This document shows, one piece after another, positions 25,301 through 34,530 of a stretch of 64,000 bases of DNA. The stretch comes from Phoronis australis (lineage: Eukaryota; Phoronida; Phoronidae). The DNA is taken from NCBI GenBank assembly GCA_002633005.1, contig NMRA01000250.1, positions 131,092-195,091 of the forward strand, in the 5' to 3' direction. A model generated the notes under the pieces. That model worked only from the letters and a program-made list of their open reading frames with translations, was not told the DNA's origin and made no database searches. The position numbers and the translations under genes were made by a program. Position 1 is the stretch's first letter, and each line of letters opens with the position of its first letter.

Positions 25301-28300
25301 TATTCGAGTCCTCCGAGCCCCCCCCGGGTGTGTGCATGTACATGTATTAGCCAGGATTTTGCCCGTTGGAATCTGGGAGAATTTTAAGGGGTCTTGGGCC
25401 CCCTCTAAATCCGCCACTGGGTTCCTCCGCAACAGGGGGTTGGGATAAACAGACACGATACCCGCAATTGGCGATCTTTCAACAATGTTCTATATGCGGA
25501 TGTTTAGGTCTAGGAGTCACCTGAGTAACGCGCGGCAAGGAAATCTTGCAATGAGGGAATGAAAGTACTGAACGGCGTGCATACTAGGAATATGATGTGG
25601 GGAAGCTGAGCTGAAGCGAAAACAATCACAAGTATTCGAACAGTCCTTGGTTCAGTTGCCCAACTTGGCAACTGGCCATTTTTACACTGCTCGTGTCAGG
25701 ATATTATATCTGACTAATGAACTGCATGAAGACTCAATCCAAAATACTTGGCCACATGTTAAGAATCTTCCTATCGCATCCAACTTTTCGTACTATAAAA
25801 CCATGAGAACTGATCGAGGCCAAGCGTGCGTGGAAGAATTTATTTTAAATTTCTCAGCGGCTGAGGGACGCGAAGTACGTATATCATAATTAAGGGCGTG
25901 GGTGGATAGGAACGATTCGAAATAATGTGTGGGAGCGGAGCTGACCTCTTTTTGAGCACATAATTACACGGTGTCAGGATACTACAAAACGGGGGTGCCT
26001 TCAGATCAGTGAGAGAGGAATATCGTGCGTGAGAGAAGATTATTTGTCCGTTTGCAATCCCGAGCGATGCACAGGAGAAGAATTGAGTATGTGTTCTTTG
26101 CTTTTTGCATGACGCGTTCTTCCGTTTAGTCTAACTTGTTAGGTTGTATAGCACAAATTGGGCGGATGACGGCTGTAGCCAATACCTTACACCGACGACT
26201 GATTAAGTCAATTCCGGCAATTATGGTTAGAGGGTCAACTCTCTTTAGTTCGATAGTTGCTCTAATCTCCAATAAGATCATATCTTATTGACTCACCGGG
26301 CTGTGATATTAAAAAAAATAATTTATAAGTTATAAAATGTTTGAACATAAACCAATGACATTTCTGAATTCCCCATCAATTACTGGTCATGCGGAAATTA
26401 AGTTTTTGAATCACCAAAATCGCCCAACTATACAATGAAAGTTAAGACTATCACACGCTCACAACCGCGCTGTACGTCTGGTAAAATCACTGAACGGGAG
26501 AACGCCCTAACGAACTTTAAAAACCTGTCATTTATTTATTTGAGGTCATTTTTCGCAGTAGTTCACATTAAATTTTGAGCCCCCATAAATGCGACCTGGG
26601 TCGTATTTTAATTTTACGTAGTTACCCGGGGTCATTTTCAATACTGAAAACTAGGGCTTATTGGGGCACAACAAAAGTACGTCCCAAGTGAGCGGCACAT
26701 CTCTTGGATACAATGTTTTTGCATCGAGCGACACGAATTAAATGATAAATTTGCGCGATCTTATTGGTTTCTATTGAAAAAACGAAAAAAATAAAATGCT
26801 CACAGTGGATAACAAGCGTGCAGCCACTCAGATAATTCGAGAATCTGCCATTGGTTGCCATCTTCTATTAGTTTGATATTTTCATAACGACTGATTTACA
26901 CTTATAAAAACGCATGTAAGTGCGACATCACATGTTTTTTATGTTTCTGGAAAAAATCACACTCTTCTCCCTCTTTATGTGTTAGATATCGCGCTTTGAA
27001 AAGAGCAATTTGCCCCATTTGTTTTCACGGCAACCAGCCGTGTCACGTGACTAGTAACACTCTCCAATTTGGCGTCAAGTTGTCAGCTGCAGTAGCGCCT
27101 GCGCCTGGTCTATAGTATTAGATGTCTATGGGCTCACTATTAAAATGGCGACTGCGTGAATAAGGTCTATAGAACCTTTAGAACCTTCGAACTATTGAGA
27201 CATAGACTTTTGTTGTCGGACTGTCGAACCTTCGGACTATAGAAAGTTATGGACTATAAACTTTGGATTAGAGCCTTTGGACTGTAGATGTGGACCAATC
27301 TCAAACTGCCCATTTTGCCAGCTGTAGCATGCCCCCCTGGCATGAAGGAAATTGTTACTAAATATGACGTCGACATTCCGTTGTTCCCAACTTGTTCGAT
27401 TGTATAGCCCAACAACAAGTTGGGAAGTTTACCTCCCTTAGCCAATTAACTCCATTCTGGCGTTGATGGTTGGAGGGCCTGCGCTCTTTTGTTTGATAAT
27501 TGCTCTAATCTCCGATCAGATCGTATCTAGCCTGACTGGGGTGGGCTGATAAAAATGAAAGTTAAGTTAAGCCAGATATTATCGCACGTTCAGCACCCCT
27601 CACGTCTGGAAAAGTTACTGAACGACAGGACGCTGTAATGAGGGATCCTGAATTGTAATAATTTTGCTGCTGGATTCCTACGCGCATCAGCTTAGTACAG
27701 TTACAGCCTCTGAGCTTGCCCCTTACTTGACGTGCTATTGTACTAATCATGCGCGCACCTATCCTAAAACTTGGGGGCTCGAATTTTTGAGAGTTTACGG
27801 GGTACGTTCAGGGCTATGAATTGTGCATTCGCCAATTTTTGGTAGTCCCTGCCTTTTAGTGGGCTTTTGTCTCGTTTTCTACTTTTTTCGGAATTTTTGT
27901 TTCTCTGAGACGGACTCGTTCGAGGCCCCGACCCCCTGGGTGCGTGCATGCTAATTAAAGCATTAGCTTGTAGGAATCTCTGGGTAACATCAGTTTAGAG
28001 ACTCTTCATGGGATTTCCTTTCAAAGCTGGGGTTACAACTTGTATATAAGTTGCTATAAATCCTCCTTAATCCGTCAAAAGTATCTTGATTTAGGCCATT
28101 TACCGTTAAAACTGGTCTTATTTTGTACCTTATTAGAAATTAGAAGTTAGAAGTAGTTTTTGGGCTTTGGAACGACAGTATCCAGACAATTCAAAACGTA
28201 AGACTGTAAATGCTAAATAAGAGATCACTAGCATGCTGTCAAACTGTAAAATGCAACATCTGATCCTCCAGTTTCTTTCACTGAAAATTTCAAAACAAAA

Positions 28301-30874
28301 TTCAATATTTTTCAGCTGTTGGGTATTTTGCCGTTTAAGGACCAATTCTTGTTGCTCGTAGTTACCACTTATGTTGAGTTCCGAATCAACACATCTCCTT
28401 GATTGTTTCATTTCAGTGAAGCAAACCCAGTTACACATTGTTCAGCGAATCTTGGTGGTTGTCTGGTTTGGCGTGTCCTCTTTAATTTTGACAGTAAGTA
28501 TGTTAACTATTCTTTTCTTTTTCGTCCTTCTTTTGTTATCTTTTCCGAGCCTTAATTTTAGATTACATTGTGCTTTCAGTGAGTTCTCCAAAATAAACCT
28601 TAAAATTTCTTTGACTGTTACTTCTTGTGTCATGTTTATTTTCAGATATGTATGGATTATTGAGCGTTGTGAGTTTGGCATTACGCAAGATCTCATTAAT
28701 ACTTCTGTAACAACGCTTGCAACCTCACAAACACTCAGAATAACTGCCAGTTGTTTGCTGCTTTAATGCGATTGGGTAACTGAATGTGCCAGATATTGAA
28801 ATTTGTGAAAAAACAGTATGTATCTCCCTACTTCTGTTGTGTATGTCGGACATCTCATCGCAAATGTCTTGGCAGTGACCGACAGTTGGACATACACTAC
28901 GACCTAGGGATGACTGTTGTCTTCTCAGCTCTCTTCGTCCACAGTCTGTATTACGTATTCTTCTGCAGGGTTTCGTAATTGGTTCGATGGCTTCAACAGG
29001 AATGCCGGATAAGGATCTTGAATTGGTTATTGGGCAAAACTATGATTGGAGTTTTGCCCATCCGTATTTGAGAAGTGTCTACAAACCCATTGGTATCCTA
29101 GTGGCATGTTCTCCGTTTGTTTTGGGATTTCCACTTGGAATTGTCTATGCCATTCTGTCCTCCAAGGGCACCATGGCCCAGGTAAGGATGCGAGTTATTC
29201 ACTTCAGTGCTCTCGCATGCAAGGAGGGATGTAAATTGTATTGGGGGAAGGGGCACGTACTGAAGCGGGCCAGGCCAGAATCGCTAAAAATTTCTACAGC
29301 ATTATGCAGGCAAGTACTAGGAAGGTTAAATTCTTCATTCACCACGTATTGAAGGTACTGGTGGGCGTGCAGAGATATTATTTAAAAATGAAACAAAAGT
29401 GTATGTGCAGGTAAAATACGCGAGCGCTGGTTAAAAGCTCATCAAACACAGCGATACAAATGTGTGCTAGTCAAGTATTTTCCATTTTCTATGTGAAATT
29501 AAAAATGTTCACACAGAAAAATCACATATGGTATGATAAAGTGTTTAGTCATGAAAATCGTGGATGAATTATGCTTTCCTCTTGCAATAAAACTGCCAGA
29601 GGATGATACTAGCTATTTATCGGGCATCTGTGCCCGGGTTTAAAGTTTGTACTCAAAACTATTTTTACATTTTCCATTCTACTTTTATTAGATTTCAAGA
29701 TAGCTGTCTATTAATCTGTGCTTGAGTATATAATGATTTTCGTGAGTGTCAAGTCCAAGTTTAGGCTTGATGAACCCTTAGATTGGAGATACACTTGATG
29801 ACCCCTAGATTGGAGATACACTTGGTGACCCCTAGATTGGAGATACACTTGATGACCCCTAGATTGGAGATACACTTGATGACCCCTAGATTGGAGATAC
29901 ACTTGGTGATCCCTAGATTGGAGATACACTTGATGACCCCTAGATTGGAGATACACTTGATGAACCCCTAGATTGGAGATACACTTGATGACCCCTAGAT
30001 TGGAGATACACTTGGTGACCCCTAGGTTGGAGATACACTTGGTGACCCCTAGATTGGAGATACACTTGGTGACCCCTAGATTGGAGATACACTTGATGAA
30101 CCCCTAGATTGGAGATACACTTGATGACCCCTAGATTGGAGATACACATGGTGACCCCTAGATTGGAGATACACTTGGTGACCCTTAGATTGGAGATACA
30201 CTTGGTGACCCCTAGTTTGGAGATACAAGCCAGGGTAAAAGCTTGTTATTTCCAGTAAGGCATCGAGTTTAGACTCAAACATATAGCTTTAATGCTGGGG
30301 TCATGAAGTGCAAATTGGGGTTAAGTAGTCATCCACAGAAACGTAATATGCTCTGGCTCAGTATAACAAACACTTATCTTGAGTTTGCACAGAAACAGAA
30401 TGGAAAATATCAAAAAAAATTTCGAGTTGGATTTCGAGTACAAAAATTACCCATGGTCCCTCACGTGGGTCACATTGTGTAAACGCAGGGTACTCGAGAG
30501 TAATGTGCTTCGATTGTATTGCATGACGATATGTCGTGAAGACGCATGATCTTCCTGTTCCGCAGAACGTGGTCCTGGGGCTTTACTTGCCTGAAACTCA
30601 GCTCATTGGCCAAAATAAGCTTTGAAATGTGAGGATCGAAGCTAATGACCTCATTAAACTAAGTTAAAGCTTATAAATGTCTCAAATTGGTCCGTTAAAA
30701 TTCATGTGTTACATTCATAAGCCAATCATGTATTTTCTTAATTTGCAGCGAATCCGTTACGTCTTGTGTGGTGAACAACTGTCGCCGACAGGACGACAAA
30801 CTAATGAACCGTTGCCCATGGATGCTTATCCACGACAGCCTCTATTTCAAGAAAATGAGAAAACCCAGATGTAA
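4374..30874 (+). CDS. Divergent SLC6-family (Na/Cl-dependent neurotransmitter transporter-like) membrane protein
   Basis: Thirteen exons were joined by hand: 4374-4491, 5250-5387, 8170-8374, 12200-12332, 14401-14550, 17737-17843, 20308-20432, 21082-21197, 21596-21733, 23379-23475, 28417-28493, 28969-29181 and 30749-30874. All introns are GT-AG, all phases close, and the sum is 1,743 nt or 580 residues, close to the usual SLC6 length. SLC6 landmarks are helix 1-2 'YSRGGCGPYLLIYY'; extracellular loop 2 'PWDYCGYPFNTPSC' with the cysteine pair C135/C144 and an N-glycosylation site at N152; helix 6 'VWADVAM'; the helix 8 to loop region 'SDAIKETFPQL'; and 'GLTMVTRGGDVLFTTLD' before helix 10. Helix 1 reads 'GFGLSTFSVDPY' where the family has G-L-G-N-x-W-R-F-P-Y, so sodium-site and gating residues look altered. 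An acceptor-like sequence just before the ATG (exon could open at 4363) means an upstream exon is possible. Family membership is secure; the substrate, and whether it transports at all, are unknown. Confidence 0.9.
4492..5249 (+). other. SLC6-like gene intron 1
   Basis: AT-rich intron between a GTGAGT donor and a TTTCAG acceptor. No recognisable repeat or RNA gene was seen. Confidence 0.7.
5466..6532 (+). repeat. 1,067-bp tandem duplication, copy 1
   Basis: This block is followed, after a single ambiguous base at 6533, by a second block of exactly the same length. Both begin 'TGATTGTTTGACATCGAGG' and end 'GAATCCCAACTG', with only scattered single-base differences. Inside is an inverted repeat with arms ATATCAGGTTATATG and CATATAACCTGATAT around 6378-6437. 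No coding capacity is seen. Confidence 0.9.
6534..7600 (+). repeat. 1,067-bp tandem duplication, copy 2
   Basis: Second copy of the block described at 5466-6532. Its right edge runs directly into a tRNA-like sequence on the minus strand, which is absent at the end of copy 1. Confidence 0.9.
7589..7670 (-). repeat. tRNA-derived SINE head or tRNA pseudogene
   Basis: The minus strand reads like a tRNA: an A-box region 'TAGCTCAGTGTCAATGG', an anticodon-arm-like TAGA/TCTA stem around the seven-base loop CCAGCAA, and a B-box 'GGTTCGATTCG' (complement of 7601-7611). The acceptor ends do not pair well, and a second related piece lies nearby, so a SINE head is more likely than a working tRNA. Confidence 0.6.
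7861..7912 (-). repeat. Partial tRNA-derived SINE piece
   Basis: The minus strand contains the T-arm and B-box-like part (GATTCGATTCCCAGTTGGGG) and part of an anticodon arm, related to 7589-7670. The A-box half is lost. Confidence 0.5.
8583..10206 (+). repeat. R1 interspersed repeat copy
   Basis: This copy begins with 'ATGCGCCCACATATTTATATG' type sequence and ends 'GTGGGCGCATTTCTAGGCTC...TTGCTCTTGTTA'. It consists of tandem TAGTGGC modules as at 1294-4065. It contains MITE-A at 8970-9227. Exact CTCF-core matches lie at 8753-8766, 9613-9626 and 10105-10118. Confidence 0.8.
8970..9227 (-). mobile_element. MITE-A copy 1, nested in R1
   Basis: A 258-bp non-coding element with ends CTGTGGGCGCACCCAG and CCTGGGTGCGCGCATG, reversed relative to most copies. 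CTCTA flanks it on both sides (8965-8969 and 9228-9232). Removing the element and one CTCTA restores the R1 text 'ACCACTCTAAGGATG' found intact in other R1 copies, so boundaries and insertion are well supported. Confidence 0.9.
10402..11760 (+). repeat. R1 interspersed repeat copy
   Basis: Starts with a near-palindrome (GCGCCCACAAATTTACATGTGGGTGC) and runs through TAGTGGC modules to a 'GTTTGCGTTGCTCTTGTTG' end. An exact CTCF-core match lies at 11107-11120; several other modules carry one or two mismatches. Confidence 0.75.
13351..13586. repeat. 59-bp tandem repeat, four copies
   Basis: Four head-to-tail copies of a 59-bp unit beginning ATATAATTGCCTGCAACTGC and ending in CATGATACTCA-like sequence. 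Only a few positions vary. There are no unique spacers, so this is a minisatellite and not a CRISPR array. Confidence 0.9.
14078..14303. mobile_element. 226-bp MITE with about 36-bp inverted ends
   Basis: The left end begins GGGTTCTGTTTCATGAAAGG and continues to ACTTAAGAC; the right end is its near-exact reverse complement, ending ATGAAACAGACCC. The interior is short and AT-rich with no coding capacity. A target-site duplication could not be fixed with confidence. Confidence 0.75.
14707..14756. repeat. Short direct duplication of about 23 bp
   Basis: The phrase 'ACCAAGGGCTTTACTGCTAA' occurs twice in direct succession. A related reverse-complement phrase (GCGGTAAAGCCCTTGGT) occurs near 16935. 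Confidence 0.7.
14846..16215 (+). repeat. R1 interspersed repeat copy
   Basis: Starts TTTTTATGCACCCACATATT and ends 'CGTGGGTGCATTTCAATGCTCCACGTTGC'. Modular TAGTGGC structure. Exact CTCF-core matches lie at 15153-15166 and 15416-15429. Confidence 0.8.
16362..16735 (+). repeat. R1 interspersed repeat, short copy
   Basis: Only the first modules of R1 are present, from 'CTCAAATATTTATATGTGGACG' to 'TGGCCATTTTTACTGTTTTC'. An exact CTCF-core match lies at 16690-16703. Confidence 0.75.
17199..17452 (+). mobile_element. MITE-A copy 2
   Basis: The ends CATGCGCGCACC and GGTGCGCCCATG are inverted. The interior has the family's 'GACTTTTGTCTCGTTTACTTGG' and 'GCTCGAATTTTTTGG' blocks. The flanks TGTTA and TGCTA match at four of five positions, consistent with a decayed 5-bp target duplication. 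Confidence 0.85.
17943..18077 (+). mobile_element. MITE-B copy 2
   Basis: A 135-bp element with ends CAGGGGCGGATCCAG and CTAAATCCGCCACTG. ATCTT flanks it directly on both sides (17938-17942 and 18078-18082), supporting a 5-bp target-site duplication. Confidence 0.85.
18575..20165 (+). repeat. R1 interspersed repeat, degraded copy
   Basis: Modular R1 sequence from near 'CATGCGTGGGTGCATATTGC' through a second element head near 19149 to 'ATCGTGGGTGAATTGCACTC'. It contains MITE-A at 19541-19796. The TAGTGGC blocks here are more diverged and I found no exact CTCF-core match. Confidence 0.7.
19541..19796 (+). mobile_element. MITE-A copy 3, nested in R1
   Basis: Begins CAGGCGTGCACCCAGCC and ends CCCGGGTGAGGGCATG, with the family interior 'GGACTTTTGTCCCATTTTC' and long G and C runs next to the ends. 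It lies inside an R1 module (AAACTGCTCTTAGGATGAT at its left). The target duplication is not clear. Confidence 0.8.
20433..21081 (+). other. SLC6-like gene intron 7
   Basis: Short AT-rich intron between GTGAGT and CAAATAG splice sites; no repeat or RNA recognised. Confidence 0.7.
21734..23378 (+). other. SLC6-like gene intron 9
   Basis: No recognised repeat or gene. A 152-codon open frame on the minus strand (22690-23148) has no family I recognise and is treated as chance. Confidence 0.6.
25030..25419 (+). mobile_element. MITE-B copy 3, split by MITE-A
   Basis: The left part begins CAGGGGCGGATCCAGAGTAT and the right part ends CTAAATCCGCCACTG, with MITE-A between them. GGTTC flanks the outer edges (25025-25029 and 25420-25424), a perfect 5-bp target duplication. 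Confidence 0.85.
25075..25338 (+). mobile_element. MITE-A copy 4, nested in MITE-B
   Basis: Ends CACGTGCGCACCCAGC and GGGTGTGTGCATG with the typical family interior. It interrupts MITE-B between 'GGGGCAAGGCAGAG' and 'TATTAGCCAGGATTTTGC', which are adjacent in the uninterrupted copy at 17943-18077. Confidence 0.85.
26140..26510. repeat. Diverged direct repeat, copy 1
   Basis: Shares ordered blocks with 27385-27640, such as 'TTGTATAGC(A/C)CAA', 'ATGGTT(A/G)GAGGG', 'TTGCTCTAATCTCC' and 'AATGAAAGTTAAG'. This is probably an older internal duplication or a second copy of an unnamed repeat. Confidence 0.55.
27385..27640. repeat. Diverged direct repeat, copy 2
   Basis: Partner of 26140-26510, with the same block order but diverged. 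It lies outside the right arm of the long-inverted-terminus element. Confidence 0.55.
27748..27950 (+). mobile_element. MITE-A copy 5
   Basis: A 203-bp element with ends CATGCGCGCACC and GGTGCGTGCATG. CTAAT flanks both edges (27743-27747 and 27951-27955), a perfect 5-bp target duplication. Confidence 0.9.
29782..30227. repeat. 27-bp minisatellite, about 17 copies, in the last SLC6-like intron
   Basis: Seventeen copies of TTGGAGATACA are spaced 27-28 bp apart with the unit 'ATTGGAGATACACTTGRTGA' plus CCCCTAG. Variants are A/G at one position and an occasional extra A. Open frames on both strands here are by-products of a repeat length divisible by three. Confidence 0.95.
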
Positions 30875-32117
30875 AGTGAAATTTTGTGATGGTGGCTTGT
30901 TTCACTGCGTCAGTGAAATAATCGTGCTGCTAAGGACATCTATGCTAAGATTGCAGACTGTCAATTTACCTTTTTTTCTCGCATGTTATATTCATAGTTG
31001 TGTTATTATACATTTTATGTGATGTGCACGTGGGGTTTTAAGTAGTGGATAGCAGCGTTATGACTGTTGCTGAACAACTGTCAAGGCGGTCACTTGGTGT
31101 AGCTTGATGGAAACAGATGGGTGACTCTTTTTGGAACGACGTGTCAACTGATGTAAACTTGGAGTGAGTGTTGCTTGAAAAGGTGTGTTCATATATGGGG
31201 GGTTGGCGTCTGCTCTGCTAATTTTGTAGAAGTGACTGTGTTTGAATTTTCTCGTATACACATACAAACAATGTTATTTTAACATTTATATTAATGTAAA
31301 TTTGTATTTTTGTAAGTGGCCAATGGTAAAAGAGTTCCTAGATGTTATGGTGGCTGTTAAAAAGGGCCTGGGGAGGCGTAGCATGGCGTGTGACAAACGA
31401 AGGGCGCTCATTCGGGTCTACGTGAGCTCGGGATTTGCGGACGGCTCTGGGCTTAAATTGTGTGTGTATTCAATGTGTACGGGTAATTCTGTGAAAACCT
31501 TTTAAGAAGAGTTTTGTCCTTTGCGGACTGCGAGCTTGTAATAATTTTCAAAGTAGTTTTAGATGATGGTGAATGTAGTGATGCATGTAAACTTTATGAT
31601 CGACATCGAACTCGTGTAAACATTGTCATGCTAATATAGTTAATATACTGTAATGTTTACAAATGGTCTAGGATGAAGTGTAGAAATGTAAATTTACAAT
31701 ATACACAAGATTTTTTCATAACAGTCCTTTTTATAGCCACCGTCTGAAAATGTGACATTTATAGTTAAAAACAATAACGGACAGCTTTTTGGAGCACAGT
31801 GCGTAAAGCATAGCTTCTTGAAGTTTCACATGAATCTGAACAGCCATTTGTGAGATTGTGTCCTGAAGTTGGCCAAATTTGGACATTTATCAAGGGAACT
31901 ACATTTAATATCAACCAGTAAGAACTTAAAATTTTGAAATACGTATGCACGTCAGTTTCTCCAATATTTCCACTGAGAAACTTAAATGTCATCTAATCCA
32001 GTATTCAACTACGCTTTTAAGATCCGGTGCACACATGCAACTCAATATGCTAATGAAATGACATTATGGTAAAGTCCTTGAACAGTATGGTTAATGTTGA
32101 AAACCCCAGAAACTTAA
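30875..32117 (+). other. 3' flank of the SLC6-like gene
   Basis: Follows the TAA stop at 30872-30874 and probably holds the 3' untranslated region. No clear AATAAA near the stop and no further gene were recognised. Confidence 0.5.
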
Positions 32118-33050
32118 AATGTTGATTGAAAAGGTCAATTTTCAGAAGGAAAATACACTTAATGACCCCATGGTTGTACCAAGTGACCTTGAACTTTGGA
32201 ATTGAAACTCAATTGCATGTATCAATCGCATATGAAGATCTGAAATGTCTGGCTCAAATTTTGCACTCAATGACCTTTGTTCTATTTTATCTGATTGATG
32301 TCCTGGTTGCTTTTAAAAGAAATGCATTTGATTGGCATGTAGTCTTACCCTTGTACACAGAAATTGAAGAGAATTTCTTGAAAAATGTAGGAGAGATAAC
32401 ATTTTGGTTAGAAAACCTTTTCACTAATTGACCAATCCCTGTGCATAATAAGCCCTTTTAGTAGAATTATTGCAAAGTCTCCGAAATTGTGTTCAGTGGT
32501 AAGAATCACAATTGTCTAACTGCTGACACACCAGAAAACGTGTTGAATGAAAAGGTCAAATTTCAAAAGAAAAATGCTCCTAACGATCTCACGGTTGCAC
32601 CAGATTACCCGAGATTTTGGAATTTGAACTCAATTTCATGTGTCAATCAGATATATGAATTTGAAGTGTCTAGGTCAAAATTTAAGTTTGCACTTAATGA
32701 CCTTTTACCTATTTAATCTGATTGGATGACCCGATTAATTAGAAGAGTAATGCATTTGATTGGCATATAAACTTAACCTGTACACTTGAAAAATGTAGGT
32801 GAAATAACATTTTATACATTAAATGACCTTTCACCAATTGACACTTTCGGGTGCAAAATACCCTTTAATGAATTTATTGCAAAGTCGGTGGGGTTTAATG
32901 CTGAGAATAACGGCTGTCTATCTGTTGACACATCAGAATAGGTTTTGAATGAAGAGCTCAAAATTTCAAAAGAAAACTGCATCTAATGACCCCATGGTTA
33001 CACCAAATGACCTGAAACTGGAATTGGAACTTTGTTCCCAATCAGATAAC
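32118..33050. repeat. Diverged tandem repeat of about 410 bp
   Basis: Three successive segments start at about 32118, 32538 and 32946 with 'TTGAATGAAAAGGTCAAATT'-like sequence and share 'CACTTAATGACC', 'CATGGTT(G/A)(T/C)ACCA' and 'GATATATGAA(T/G)'. The third is cut off by the transposon fragment beginning at 33053. Confidence 0.7.
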
Positions 33051-33052
33051 TT

Positions 33053-34530
33053 CGATGTAAAACTCTTAAAAATACACCGAGTTCTTATAAAAACATGTTG
33101 TTTTGTTTCGCTGTTACGGGTTTATTGGTATTTGGACACACCACAGTTCTGCAGGGCCAATTTACCAAGGTGCGGCGTAGCAGGAGTTTGGGGTCTGTTC
33201 GGCGATAAATTCGAAGTATTCTTCCGTGAACTACAGACAGGAGAATCTGTATTTGTGATGTTTAAACTTGTGTGATTTTTTGAGTTCTAAACAAACAAAA
33301 CGCTCGTTATCCCGGCCAGTGGCTCGCAATCCGATCAGGCCCGTCGCGGCCGGACTGAATATGCGTTATCCCGGCCAGTGGTTTGGAACCCTATCAGGCC
33401 CGGCGCGGCCGCCGGGACTGGCACGAACACAAACCAGTTTGAGTTGGAAACTAAACCTCCAGTCACGAAAAGACTATGGTAATAGTGAGCCAAAGAAATA
33501 ATGTGCACGTAATTATTTATGTGAATTAGCCACGAAACTGAAAATCTACTTACTTGTCAGGGGCCGCGAAGTTGGGTTCCCCTTCCACAGACCGTCAGGG
33601 CAAAGGCTGTACAGTAACAATGATTTGAATAATGTATTTGTATTTCTAAATAAAGATTCCCCTAACATGTGACAATAGCATATAAAATCGAGTAATTGTT
33701 TCACAACAGCTTTCTGTCAGCAAACACAGAATTAGCATGCACTCACACGGCCTCGGTGCCCGGCCAATTACCTTTGTTGCTGGCATCAAAAGCCGGTAAC
33801 GCAGTGGTTTATCATTGCTGGCTTCTCAAAACATTTGCACTCACGAGCACTCCAAGGCATTACAAATTGTATCTAACGAGACAGAATTTGTTTCAGTTTC
33901 ATATAAGCATTGGTTAGGATCACTTTAGGATGAGAATAATTCATTTAGAAACAGAACGCAGAATAATAAACGTCTACATGGCAACTCGCCCGGCGCCAAT
34001 ACAAAAGCTCATCCGACGCCGAAGACTTCACGGGTCGTATCGTTAGGTTCCACAGGCTATCAGTTCGAACCGGAATACACTGATAAAGAAATACTAGAGA
34101 GGCGCCGTGAACATGCATAGGCAACAGAACGTATGGATAGTTCTTTGGTAAGCCGGAATTCGTCAGAGAAATCACTGTCGACGAAATGCCCGTCACAGAC
34201 ACGGAGATGTTTCACGGCCGCATACTTGCTAGTAACAGCATACCTTTCATTCTTCACTACCGCGAGCCACTTCCTAAGCATTTCGGGCTCTCGAGGAAGT
34301 CGAAAAACGATATTCCCGCTTTCTTCGCAGCTTCATAGTTTGGACAAGCGGGAACCGATGCACCGCAATATAGCGGCATTCGCTCTGCAGACGAACCACT
34401 GACGTCGTTGCGTCGCTTCTCACCTTCGCGACACCTCTCGGCAAGGTGAGGTCGACCGTATAAGAGGCGGTGTGGATATAGACCGATTACAATGGTAAAA
34501 AAGCCTAATTAAATCGGGTGGCAGCGTTCG
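33053..34530 (+). mobile_element. Truncated copy of the TTAA-flanked element
   Basis: Colinear with 40829-42280 of the complete copy, starting 'AACTTCGATGTAAAAC' and ending 'AAATCGGGTGGCA'. Both terminal inverted repeats are lost or broken. It includes the internal 'TATCCCGGCCAGTGGCTCG' blocks. No intact protein is visible. Confidence 0.8.

Larger units (their letters stand above)
23576..27325. mobile_element. 3.7-kb element with long inverted termini, in SLC6-like intron 10
   Basis: The left arm (about 23576-24140) and right arm (about 27040-27325) are diverged reverse complements. Paired blocks include 'TTTCTATA(A/G)TCC(A/G)AAGGTTC', 'CGCCATTTTAA(A/T)AGTGAGCC' and 'GACGCCA(T/A)ATTGGAGA(A/G)TGTTAC'. 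Within the left arm GTGAGCCTCTTTTTAGGTTT and its complement form a hairpin (23920-24053). The interior holds MITE-B with MITE-A nested in it. No transposase frame was recognised, so this is probably a non-autonomous foldback-type element or the shell of one. Confidence 0.6.

Noticed and set aside
28371-28766. 131-codon frame read through SLC6-like exon 11
   Set aside because: Only 28417-28493 is flanked by proper splice sites in frame with the transporter; the rest is intron read-through.
29711-30282. Repetitive open frames ('VYLQSRGHQ' and 'LEIHLMTPR' types)
   Set aside because: By-products of the 27-bp minisatellite, open on both strands because the unit is divisible by three.
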